64,000 nucleotides of DNA, taken from Promicromonospora sp. Populi. GTDB lineage: Bacteria > Actinomycetota > Actinomycetes > Actinomycetales > Cellulomonadaceae. Within the stretch, counting starts at the first letter, position 1. The number at the start of each line of letters is the position of its first letter. Where the stretch lies: the NCBI RefSeq assembly GCF_041081105.1, contig NZ_CP163528.1, positions 3,348,001 through 3,412,000 on the forward strand, in the 5' to 3' direction. Positions 1-7,322 of this stretch are shown here, one piece after another. The translations under genes were made by a program, and so were the position numbers. The notes beneath the pieces were generated by a model. It was not told where the DNA came from. It worked only from the letters and a program-made list of their open reading frames with translations, and made no database searches.

Positions 1-425
1 TTGACGTCGAGGCCGGCGATCTGGCCCGCGTCCTTCGTCGCCTGACGCTCTGCGTCGTTGAAGTACGCCGGGACCGTGATCACGGCCTCCGTGACGGGCT
101 CGCCCAGGTACTCCTCGGCGTCGCGCTTGAGCTTGCCCAGGATGCGGGCCGAGATCTCCTGCGCGTTGTACTTCTTGTCGTCGATGTCGACGGACCAGTC
201 GGTGCCCATGTGGCGCTTGACCGAGGAGATGGTGCGGTCCACGTTGGTGACCGCCTGACGCTTGGCGACCTCACCAACCAGGACCTCGCCGGTCTTGGAG
301 AACGCGACCACTGACGGAGTGGTCCGCGAGCCCTCCGCGTTGGCGATGACGGTGGGCTCCCCGCCTTCGAGGACTGTCACCACCGAGTTCGTGGTTCCGA
401 GGTCGATACCTACTGCGCGTGCCAT
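1..425 (-). CDS. dnaK: Chaperone DnaK (Hsp70), N-terminal part only
   Basis: The gene runs off the left edge of the window, so only about 141 residues from the start are present. The protein opens [20 protein letters not shown], the first phosphate-binding motif of the Hsp70 ATPase domain, and later shows [10 protein letters not shown], the classic Hsp70 signature before the second phosphate loop. DnaK is the cytosolic ATP-driven chaperone that works with DnaJ and GrpE. The start is ATG at 425 with GAAGG about 8 nt upstream (435-439). Two HAIR operators lie 23 and 83 bases upstream, so the gene is almost certainly repressed by HspR. In actinobacteria dnaK usually leads dnaK-grpE-dnaJ-hspR; the remainder would lie outside the window. 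Confidence 0.97.
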   Translation of the reverse strand, partial: MARAVGIDLGTTNSVVTVLEGGEPTVIANAEGSRTTPSVVAFSKTGEVLVGEVAKRQAVTNVDRTISSVKRHMGTDWSVDIDDKKYNAQEISARILGKLKRDAEEYLGEPVTEAVITVPAYFNDAERQATKDAGQIAGLDV

Positions 426-447
426 GTTGCTGCCTTCCTTCGACAGA

Positions 448-466
448 TTGAGTCTGCTGCACTCAA
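448..466 (-). promoter_or_regulatory. HAIR operator (HspR-binding inverted repeat), dnaK-proximal
   Basis: TTGAGT, seven bases, then ACTCAA. This matches the HspR-associated inverted repeat (CTTGAGT-N7-ACTCAAG) known from Streptomyces and mycobacterial heat-shock promoters. It lies 23 bases upstream of the dnaK start. Confidence 0.88.
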
Positions 467-507
467 CTTAGGCCGGGGATCGCGAGGAAGCAAACCCGGA
501 CCGCAAA

Positions 508-528
508 CTTGAGTCCACTTCACTCAAC
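508..528 (-). promoter_or_regulatory. HAIR operator (HspR-binding inverted repeat), dnaK-distal
   Basis: CTTGAGT, seven bases, then ACTCAAC: a second HAIR copy whose centre is 61 bases from that of the first, so both can sit on one face of the helix about six turns apart. The rest of 529-735 shows no gene or clear motif. Confidence 0.88.
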
Positions 529-735
529 TACGAGCGGGGCGGATTAGTTCCCGGCGACACGCCGCTACCTGGTCCCTATTCACCCCGGTCAACAGGCGCG
601 ACGCTCTGACCTGCGGTACACAAGGGTTTGCACGACCGGGGCCACAGGGGGTGGGGCGTCGGACGAGTACCCCGCGGGCTTGCTCGCGGGTGCCTGATGC
701 CCGGGGACCCCGGGCCCCGACGGGGGGAGACCACC

Positions 736-1011
736 ATGGCAAGCATTCACGGAAGCTCGTTATCGATAGCGCTCCTGACAGCCCTGCTCGATCCCGAAGA
801 AGAGGGTCTCAGATCGCCGCACGTCCAGGAGCTCCTCCAGGAGGCGCTCGAGACGCGCGAGGACGCGCGCGACGTGATCGTCGCGCTGCTCGCCTCGTCC
901 GGCTCGATGCTGCGGCAGATCAGCTACCACAACGAGCAGGAGCCGCTCGAGTCACTGCAGAAGGTGGCCCTGGGCTTCCAGCGCAAGGTGGTCCAGCTCC
1001 CGACAAGCTGA
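736..1011 (+). CDS. Small conserved-looking protein of unknown function (91 aa)
   Basis: This 91-residue protein is mostly alpha-helical in composition, with acidic and leucine-rich stretches (LLDPEEEGLRSPHVQELLQE) and no signal peptide, membrane segment or cysteine. The start is ATG 736, preceded by a GGGGGGAGA ribosome site at 722-730; an in-frame ATG at 628 lacks this support. It is transcribed away from dnaK, and the HAIR operators lie in the shared upstream region. I do not recognise the family. It ends 1 bp from the convergent dipeptidase gene. Confidence 0.7.
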   Translation: MASIHGSSLSIALLTALLDPEEEGLRSPHVQELLQEALETREDARDVIVALLASSGSMLRQISYHNEQEPLESLQKVALGFQRKVVQLPTS

Positions 1012-1012
1012 G

Positions 1013-2074
1013 TCAGGACTCCGTCCGGGCCGCTACCGACTCCGCGTCCCGGAGCACACGCAGCACGTTCCCGCTGGTCAGCTTGCCGAGGTCGGCATCG
1101 GACCAGCCGTTGTCCGCGAGCGCCGCGAGCAGGCGCGGGTAGCCCGTCACGTCCTCCAGGCCTTCCGGCAGGGCGGGCGTGCCGTCGTAGTCGCCGCCCA
1201 GCCCGACGTGGTCGACGCCGGCGACCTCGCGGACGTGCTCGACGTGCGCGACGACGTCGGCCAGCGTGGCGCGCGGTTCCGGACCGTCGCCCCCACCGGC
1301 CCGCCACTCGACGACTGCGGGCGAGATGAACTGCGGCACGAAGGTCACCATGCAGACGCCGCGATTGCCGGCGAGGGCGGCCAGGACGTCGTCGGGCACG
1401 TTGCGGGGGACGTCGCAGACGGCACGGGCGCTGGAGTGGCTGAAGATCACCGGGGCCGTGGTGACGCGCAGGGTGTGGCGCATGGTGCCGGCCGAGGTGT
1501 GCGAGAGGTCGACGAGCATGCCGATGCGGTTCATCTCGCGCACGACGTCCTCGCCGAAGGGCGAGAGGCCGCCCAGCACCTCGGTGTCGGTGCCGGAGTC
1601 GGCCCACGGCACGTTGTCGTTGTGCGTGAGGGTCATGTAGCGCACGCCGAGCGCGTAGAGCATGCGCAGCACGGCCAGGGACTCGTTGATGGAGTGGCCG
1701 CCCTCGGCGCCCATGAGGCTCGCGATCCGGCCGTCGCTCCACGCCTGCTCGACGTCGGCGGCGGTCCGGGCGAGCTGAAGCGTCCCCGGGTACTTGTTGA
1801 CCATGCGGTGCACGCAGTCGATCTGTTCGAGCGTGGCCGTGACCGCTTCCCCGCCCGCCAGCCGCGAGGGCACGTAGACGGACCAGAACTGGGCGCCGAC
1901 GCCGCCCTCGCGCAGCCGGGGCAGGTCCGTGTGGGTGGTGGTGAGCCGCTGCGCGATGTCGACCGCGTCGAGGTCGTAGGCCGCCTGCTCGCGCAGCTCC
2001 CACGGGAGGTCGTTGTGCCCGTCCCAGACGGGGTGCTTCTCGAGGAGCGCGGTGAGGCGGGCGGCTGTCGTCAT
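1013..2074 (-). CDS. Dipeptidase, peptidase family M19 (membrane/renal dipeptidase type)
   Basis: 353 residues, the usual length for this family of dinuclear zinc amidohydrolases that cleave dipeptides, often with D-residues. Visible family landmarks are the N-terminal zinc motif DGHNDLPW, the bridging glutamate region MGAEGGHSI, the zinc histidines in DLSHTS and FSHSSAR, and GLGGDYDGT near the C terminus. There is no signal peptide, so the enzyme should be cytoplasmic, recycling peptides. The start codon is ATG 2074. TAGCGT lies 7 nt before it with no Shine-Dalgarno, suggesting a leaderless message. The gene is downstream of the subtilase but separated from it by a strong terminator. Confidence 0.93.
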   Translation of the reverse strand: MTTAARLTALLEKHPVWDGHNDLPWELREQAAYDLDAVDIAQRLTTTHTDLPRLREGGVGAQFWSVYVPSRLAGGEAVTATLEQIDCVHRMVNKYPGTLQLARTAADVEQAWSDGRIASLMGAEGGHSINESLAVLRMLYALGVRYMTLTHNDNVPWADSGTDTEVLGGLSPFGEDVVREMNRIGMLVDLSHTSAGTMRHTLRVTTAPVIFSHSSARAVCDVPRNVPDDVLAALAGNRGVCMVTFVPQFISPAVVEWRAGGGDGPEPRATLADVVAHVEHVREVAGVDHVGLGGDYDGTPALPEGLEDVTGYPRLLAALADNGWSDADLGKLTSGNVLRVLRDAESVAARTES

Positions 2075-2105
2075 GCAGGCGACGCTACCGCGCCGCCCAC
2101 CTGCA

Positions 2106-2155
2106 GACGGGTCGGGCGGTCAGGTCACCCGGGTGACCTGACCGCCCGACCCGTC
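2106..2155 (-). terminator. 50-bp perfect palindrome, terminator of the subtilase gene
   Basis: A perfect inverted repeat with 25-bp arms meeting at 2130/2131. It begins 7 bases after the subtilase stop codon. There is no T-tract, as is common for GC-rich actinobacterial terminators. Confidence 0.8.
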
Positions 2156-2161
2156 GAGAGG

Positions 2162-5100
2162 TCAGCTCACCCGGCGCCAGGTGCAGTTGGACGTCTCGAA
2201 GCCCTTCGCGGCTGCCGGCGTCGTGATCGTCGTCGGCTCGGTCACGGTGCCGTGCGCCAACAGGTTGGCGCCGCCCGCCAGGCCGGTGAACTCGGTGCCG
2301 ATGATCGCGTAGTAGCAGGAACCGGCCGCCGGGTCCGCCGGCCCGGTGGTCACGTAGCTACCGCGCTGGAGCTGGTCACCGAGCATGTACACCCCGTTGA
2401 CGGACGTGCTGGTCCTCGGCTCCATCGTGCCCGAGTAGTACTTGACCCAGGGGCCGCAGCTGGCGGACCGGAAGCCGTAGTCGGTGGACTTCACGGTGGC
2501 GATCCGCTGCCCGTACCCGAAGTCCTGGCCAAGGTAGGCCGTCCGGGACTCGCGCGACCAGGAGCAGAACCGCGAGCCCGCCGCGGCCACGTAGGTGCCC
2601 GCGGGGACGCTGTCGCTGCCCACCAGGTAGCCGCCGTCCGCGGGGATCGCGGTGGCTGCCCGGCCGACGGCAGCGGTGGGCCCGCCCGAGCGGACGGCGG
2701 TGGCGTACCCGAACTTGCGGGCGGTGACCACCACGGAGATCCGCTTGCCTTGCTGCGCGCCCTTGAGCGTGTACGTCGAAGCGGTGGCGCCCGAGATCGG
2801 CACGCTGTCGGCGAGCCACTGGTAGGTGAAAGACGGCGCGGGCCGCCAGGTACCCACCCTGGCGGTGAGCTTCGCGCCGACCCGGGCGGTGCCGGAGATC
2901 GTGGGCGAGGGGGACGCCGAGAACTTGGTGTCGACGGTCGAGTGGGCCGAGGTCACGGACTTCGTGGTGATGCCGGGGCGCTGGCCCGTCACCGTCACCG
3001 TGAGCTTGCGGCCCTCGTACGACGCCGGGATCGTGAACGTCGAGCGCGTCGCGCCGGAGATGTTCGTGCCGTCGATCTTCCACTGGTAGGTAGTGGTGGT
3101 CCGCGCCGGGGTGGCCGGCGGGGCGATCGCCGACACCGTGGCGCCTGGGTTGGACATGCCGGAGATCCGCGGTGCGGCCATGGCGAACGTGCCGTAGTCC
3201 ACCGGGACGGCGGGGCTGGTGCGGCTCTCGGGGCTGTAGCCCGCGCGCGATCCCGTGAGGGTCACGGTGAGCTGCTTGCCGCGCTGCAGGCTGGTGGGCA
3301 CAAACGTGAAGCCGGTGGCGCCCGAGATCGGCGCGCCGCCCGCGAGCCACTGGTAGGTGAACGTGGTGCCGGAGGTCCACGCGCCCGACTTGGCGTAGAG
3401 CGTTGTGCCCACCTGCGCGGCCGGGCTGATGGTCGGCTCGCTGGAGGCGAGGTCGCCGGGCCCGATCGGCTCGCTCGGCTCGCTGGTCACGGCGGTGGGG
3501 ATGTAGCCGTCGGCCGAGCCGACGACGGTCACCGTGAGCTCCGCGTCGAGGTCCGCCGGCTGCGTCAGGTACAGGAAGCTGGTGGCGCCCGAGATCATCT
3601 TGCCGTCGCGGCGCCACTGGTAGGTGAAGGTGGCCTCGGGGTCCCAGACCGGGGCCGGGTCGACGACCATCGCGCCCCCCACCACCGGGTCGAGAGCCTG
3701 GATCACCGGCGCGGGCTTGCTGGTGAACTGCTGCCCCTGGGCCGTCCGGTACGCAGCAAGGACGTCGAGCTTGCCCTCGCCCCAGACGTTGTTGTCGTCG
3801 GCGTTGCCGCCGCAGGAGGTGTTGTTCACGTCCGCCGCGGAGTCGTCCAGGATGGCGCGGGTCGCCGGGACGTTGCCGATGAGCTCAGGCACGGCGTCCC
3901 ACAGGAGCGCGACGGCGCCCGCGACGTGCGGGGCGGCCATCGACGTGCCGGACCACTGCTCGAAGCCGCCGCCGGGCACCGCGGACCGGACGGTCTGGCC
4001 GGGTGCGGCGATGTCGGGCTTCACGGTGCCGCTCTGCCCGGGGCCGCGCGACGAGAACGCGGCAATGGTGCCGGACGGCGTGAACGCGCCCACCGAGTAG
4101 GACGCCTGACGCGACCCGGGGCTGCCGGACGACTCGCAGCCGAGCTCGCCGTCGTTCCCGTTGGACCAGGTGCTGAAGATGCCCGCCGCCTCCCAGGCGG
4201 CAATGACGTCCTCCATGAACGGGTCGGTCGACAGGGACAGGCCCCACGAGTTGTTGATGATGTTCGGACGCAGGGCGGGGTTCACGTCGGTGCCGTCCCA
4301 GCGGGTCGGGGCCAGCAGCCACTGGCCGGACGCGATGAGGGTCGAGTCCAGGCAGTTCCCGGCGCAGCCGTTGGTCGCGATCCACTGCGCGCCGGGCGCG
4401 ACGCCGATGTTCATCTGACCGTCGTCGGTGCCCACCATGGTGCCCATGGTGTGGGTGCCGTGCCCGTTGTTGTCAGATGGGGAGTTGGCGCCTGGGTCCA
4501 GCGAGTTGTACCAGTTGTAGTCGCTGTCACCCGATTCGTAACCTCGCCACTGCGGAGCCAGAGCCACATGGTCGCTCACGCCCGTGTCCAGGCCCGCGAC
4601 GACTACCCCGTCGCCGGTGTAGCCCAGGCCCCACATGTCGTCGGCGTTGATCGCCTCGATGCCGTACGTCGAGTCGGCGGCCGCGTTGGGCACGGCGCCC
4701 TCCGTCGTCTCCGGCTCCTCGAGCGCATGGCGCGTCGTCGGACGGACCTCCAGGACCTCCGCGTCCGCCGCGAGGTCCGTGGCCAGGTCGAGCGAGCCGT
4801 CCTCGACCAGGATCGCGTTGGTGGCCCAGTACGAGGTGTACTCGGTGCCGGACTCCTCCAGCGCGGCGATCGCCTGCTTCTGCGACGACTCGGCCGCGGC
4901 CAGCAGCGTCTCGTACACGTACTCCCCGCGCTCCGACCAGCTGGTGATCCCGCCGGCGGCCGTCAGGTCGGTCTCCCCGGCGAACCGGAGCCAGAAGTCG
5001 GTGGTGTCCTCGGCCTGGAAGGCCCGGGTCGCACCAGCGGTGAACTTGTCAGCCGGGTCGACGACGCCGGGCAGCACCATCGGGGCGACGTCGCCACCGG

Positions 5101-5227
5101 TGCCGGCCTCCGCGAGCGGGCCGCGGTCGGGGTCGGGAGCTGCGAGAGCCGTTGCCGGTGTTGCCAGGAGTGCCAGGACGGTGGCCGAGGCCAGAGCTCT
5201 GGCACGACGTCGAGTGCGTGGGTGCAT
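2162..5227 (-). CDS. Secreted subtilisin-like serine protease (S8) with Ig-like repeats
   Basis: 1021 residues. A signal peptide (MHPRTRRRARALASATVLAL, ending near ATALAAP) is followed by a propeptide-like region to about residue 190 and an S8 catalytic domain: Asp in AGLDTGV (about 212), His in NGHGTHTMG (about 256), oxyanion Asn in NNSWG (about 326) and Ser in GTSMAAPHVAG (about 428). Then come four Ig-like repeats of about 85 residues, each with a YQW...ISGAT core, which may bind wall or polymer. The C terminus holds two related segments (SVPAGTYVAAAGSRFCSW and QLQRGSYVTTGP), each with two cysteines. The start is ATG 5227 behind GGAGAACC; an upstream in-frame ATG at 5266 lacks that support. 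A likely exported, self-maturing degradative protease. Confidence 0.94.
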   Translation of the reverse strand: MHPRTRRRARALASATVLALLATPATALAAPDPDRGPLAEAGTGGDVAPMVLPGVVDPADKFTAGATRAFQAEDTTDFWLRFAGETDLTAAGGITSWSERGEYVYETLLAAAESSQKQAIAALEESGTEYTSYWATNAILVEDGSLDLATDLAADAEVLEVRPTTRHALEEPETTEGAVPNAAADSTYGIEAINADDMWGLGYTGDGVVVAGLDTGVSDHVALAPQWRGYESGDSDYNWYNSLDPGANSPSDNNGHGTHTMGTMVGTDDGQMNIGVAPGAQWIATNGCAGNCLDSTLIASGQWLLAPTRWDGTDVNPALRPNIINNSWGLSLSTDPFMEDVIAAWEAAGIFSTWSNGNDGELGCESSGSPGSRQASYSVGAFTPSGTIAAFSSRGPGQSGTVKPDIAAPGQTVRSAVPGGGFEQWSGTSMAAPHVAGAVALLWDAVPELIGNVPATRAILDDSAADVNNTSCGGNADDNNVWGEGKLDVLAAYRTAQGQQFTSKPAPVIQALDPVVGGAMVVDPAPVWDPEATFTYQWRRDGKMISGATSFLYLTQPADLDAELTVTVVGSADGYIPTAVTSEPSEPIGPGDLASSEPTISPAAQVGTTLYAKSGAWTSGTTFTYQWLAGGAPISGATGFTFVPTSLQRGKQLTVTLTGSRAGYSPESRTSPAVPVDYGTFAMAAPRISGMSNPGATVSAIAPPATPARTTTTYQWKIDGTNISGATRSTFTIPASYEGRKLTVTVTGQRPGITTKSVTSAHSTVDTKFSASPSPTISGTARVGAKLTARVGTWRPAPSFTYQWLADSVPISGATASTYTLKGAQQGKRISVVVTARKFGYATAVRSGGPTAAVGRAATAIPADGGYLVGSDSVPAGTYVAAAGSRFCSWSRESRTAYLGQDFGYGQRIATVKSTDYGFRSASCGPWVKYYSGTMEPRTSTSVNGVYMLGDQLQRGSYVTTGPADPAAGSCYYAIIGTEFTGLAGGANLLAHGTVTEPTTITTPAAAKGFETSNCTWRRVS

Positions 5228-5356
5228 GGGTTCTCCAGGCTGGGGCGCCCGGTTACCGAGGCGCACTGGACCTGCGCGGGGCAGGGATACGCCGCGAAAG
5301 TACCGTCCGTTGTCAGGAAATAACCCACAATTGCCGAGAAGTCACCCGGGTGAAAC

Positions 5357-5719
5357 TCAGATCTCGTTGCGCCCGCGCAGCTTGTCGATCTCGCGCCGCT
5401 CGCGCTTGGTGGGGCGACCGGCGCCGCGGTCGCGCAGCCCCACGGCCTCCCGCTCGACCCTCGTCGGCAGGGCCGGGCTGTGGTCCAGGTACGCCTTGGC
5501 GGCGATGGGCGCCCCCACCCGCTTGAGCAGCAGCTCCACCACCTCGATCTCGCGGTCCCGGAGCGGGTCCCGCCAGGTCACCCGATCACCCACCGCGACC
5601 GACGCCGACGCCTTGGCGACCTTGTCGTTGATCCGGACCCGGCCGCTACGGCACAGGGTGGCGGCGACCGACCGACTCTTGGTCAGTCGCACTGCCCACA
5701 GCCAGACGTCGATACGCAT
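5357..5719 (-). CDS. RNA-binding S4-domain protein (Hsp15/RqcP-like)
   Basis: 120 residues. The N-terminal 60 form an S4 domain (MRIDVWLWAVRLTKSRSVAA, then GRVRINDKVAKAS), and the C terminus is a basic tail rich in Arg and Lys (GRPTKRERREIDKLRGRN). This is the layout of Hsp15/HslR, which binds stalled 50S subunits carrying a nascent chain. It starts 16 bases after the GH43 stop with a GAGGATGGG ribosome site, so it may be transcribed with the sugar operon, but its role is unrelated to sugar uptake. Confidence 0.85.
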   Translation of the reverse strand: MRIDVWLWAVRLTKSRSVAATLCRSGRVRINDKVAKASASVAVGDRVTWRDPLRDREIEVVELLLKRVGAPIAAKAYLDHSPALPTRVEREAVGLRDRGAGRPTKRERREIDKLRGRNEI

Positions 5720-5735
5720 CGGCCCATCCTCCCAC

Positions 5736-7322
5736 TCAACGCGGCAGGTACTCGAAGCGCTCCACGACCACCACTGTGTCCGACGGCGAGCCGTTGCTCG
5801 TCGCGATCAGCCCGAGCCACAGGCCCAGGAAGCCTCCGGTTGCGACGCTGTCCAGGGTGCGCCCGTCGGCAACGCCGACCGCCGTCGGCGGAGCGTCCCC
5901 GACCGCCGCGAGCAACACATAGTCCTGCCCCCGAGCCTGCACGGCCAGCGTGACCGGGTGGTCGCCGTCCGGCAGCAGACGATCGCCGAGCACCGTTGCC
6001 GTACCCGCCCGGCGGTGCACGGCCAGGACCCGGCGTCCGACGCCGTCGGGAGTCCTCGTCACCACCAGCAGCACGTGGTCCCGCTCGGACTGCCGCACCA
6101 CAAGGCCCGCCTGCTCGTCCGGACCGGCCGGGTCGAACCGCAGCACAGCCCGGACGGTGACGTCCTGGTGCTGCTGGCGTACTCCGAGGAACGCCGGCGT
6201 CGTCGCGTCCGTGAGGTTGTCGGGGCGCATGTGGAGCAGCCAGCCCTCGCCGTGCGGCTCGGCGAAGTCGGCGGGGCCACGCAGACCGGTCCACCGCAGG
6301 TCGCCGGGCAGCACAGGCCCCGCAGGCGGCCAGGGATCGGCCGGCGGCGTATCGGCCAGGCGGCCGGCCCCGCCGTCCGCCCGGACGCCGTCCGGCACCT
6401 CCACCACCAGCGGCACCCGCCCCTGCCCGGGCGCGAAGACCGGCCAGCCGTCCTCCCACGTCACCGGGACGAGGAACGTCTCGCGGCCGAGGTTGTAGTG
6501 GTAGCCGCCGTAGGTGCGCATGGCGAGCAGCACGGCCCACCAGGTGCCGTCGGGTGCCTCCACCAGGTCGGCATGCCCCACACCGACGATGTCCGTCCCC
6601 CGCCCCAGGTGCCGGTGCGTCAGCACCGGGTTGGCCCGGTTGCCGACGTACGGCCCGGTCACCGACTCGGACCGCGCCACGGAGATCGCGTGGTGGAACT
6701 CCGTGCCACCCTCCGCGGCCAGCAGGTAGTACGTGCCGTCCACCCGGTACAGGTGCGGCCCCTCGGCCCACACAGCGCCCAGGACGGCACCCCGCCAGAG
6801 CACGTGCTCAGGCCCGATGAGCCGCATCGTGGCCGGGTCGAGCTCGCGCAGCCACACCTCGGTCTGGTCGTGCCACTCCGGCTCGCGGGCGAGCCGGGTG
6901 CCGTGCAGCCAGACACGGCCGTCGTCGTCGAAGAACAGGGACGGGTCGATGCCGTCCTCGTCGAGCCACACCGGGTCGGACCACGGCCCCGCGGGGTCGG
7001 TAGCGGTCAGCACGAAGTTGCCGCCGCGCGCCGGGTCGCCCTGGTCCACGAGCGTGCAGACCAGCCAGAACACGCCGTCGTGGTGCCGCAGCGTCGGTGC
7101 GTACAGGCCGCCGGACGACGCGATGCCGCGCAGGTCGAGCTGCCCCGCCCGGTCCAGCGCGTGCCCGAGCTGCTCCCAGTGCACCAGGTCGCGGCTGCGG
7201 AACACCGGCAGGCCGGGGAAGTACTCGAACGTCGAGGTGACGAGGTAGTAGTCCGCCCCGACCCGACAGATCGTCGGGTCGGGGTAGCAGCCCGGCAGGA
7301 TCGGGTTGTGGACCGCGGTCAC
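5736..7322 (-). CDS. Glycoside hydrolase family 43, likely beta-1,4-xylosidase/arabinofuranosidase
   Basis: 528 residues, a five-bladed propeller followed by a C-terminal beta-sandwich of the GH43 xylosidase type. Landmarks are NPILPGCYPDPTICR near the start (catalytic base Asp about 14), DGIDPSLFF (Asp about 127) and WAEGPHLY (catalytic acid Glu about 187). The start is GTG 7322, overlapping the GH3 stop as GTGA; the longer frame upstream is only a shadow of GH3. There is no signal peptide, so it acts on oligosaccharides brought in by the adjacent ABC transporter. The operon context suggests xylo- or arabinoxylo-oligosaccharide use. Confidence 0.92.
   Translation of the reverse strand: MTAVHNPILPGCYPDPTICRVGADYYLVTSTFEYFPGLPVFRSRDLVHWEQLGHALDRAGQLDLRGIASSGGLYAPTLRHHDGVFWLVCTLVDQGDPARGGNFVLTATDPAGPWSDPVWLDEDGIDPSLFFDDDGRVWLHGTRLAREPEWHDQTEVWLRELDPATMRLIGPEHVLWRGAVLGAVWAEGPHLYRVDGTYYLLAAEGGTEFHHAISVARSESVTGPYVGNRANPVLTHRHLGRGTDIVGVGHADLVEAPDGTWWAVLLAMRTYGGYHYNLGRETFLVPVTWEDGWPVFAPGQGRVPLVVEVPDGVRADGGAGRLADTPPADPWPPAGPVLPGDLRWTGLRGPADFAEPHGEGWLLHMRPDNLTDATTPAFLGVRQQHQDVTVRAVLRFDPAGPDEQAGLVVRQSERDHVLLVVTRTPDGVGRRVLAVHRRAGTATVLGDRLLPDGDHPVTLAVQARGQDYVLLAAVGDAPPTAVGVADGRTLDSVATGGFLGLWLGLIATSNGSPSDTVVVVERFEYLPR

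Noticed and set aside
1208..5323. 1371-codon open frame on the plus strand
   Set aside because: It is the antisense shadow of the dipeptidase and subtilase; composition is Arg/Gly/Val-rich with no domain, while the opposite strand encodes clear enzymes.
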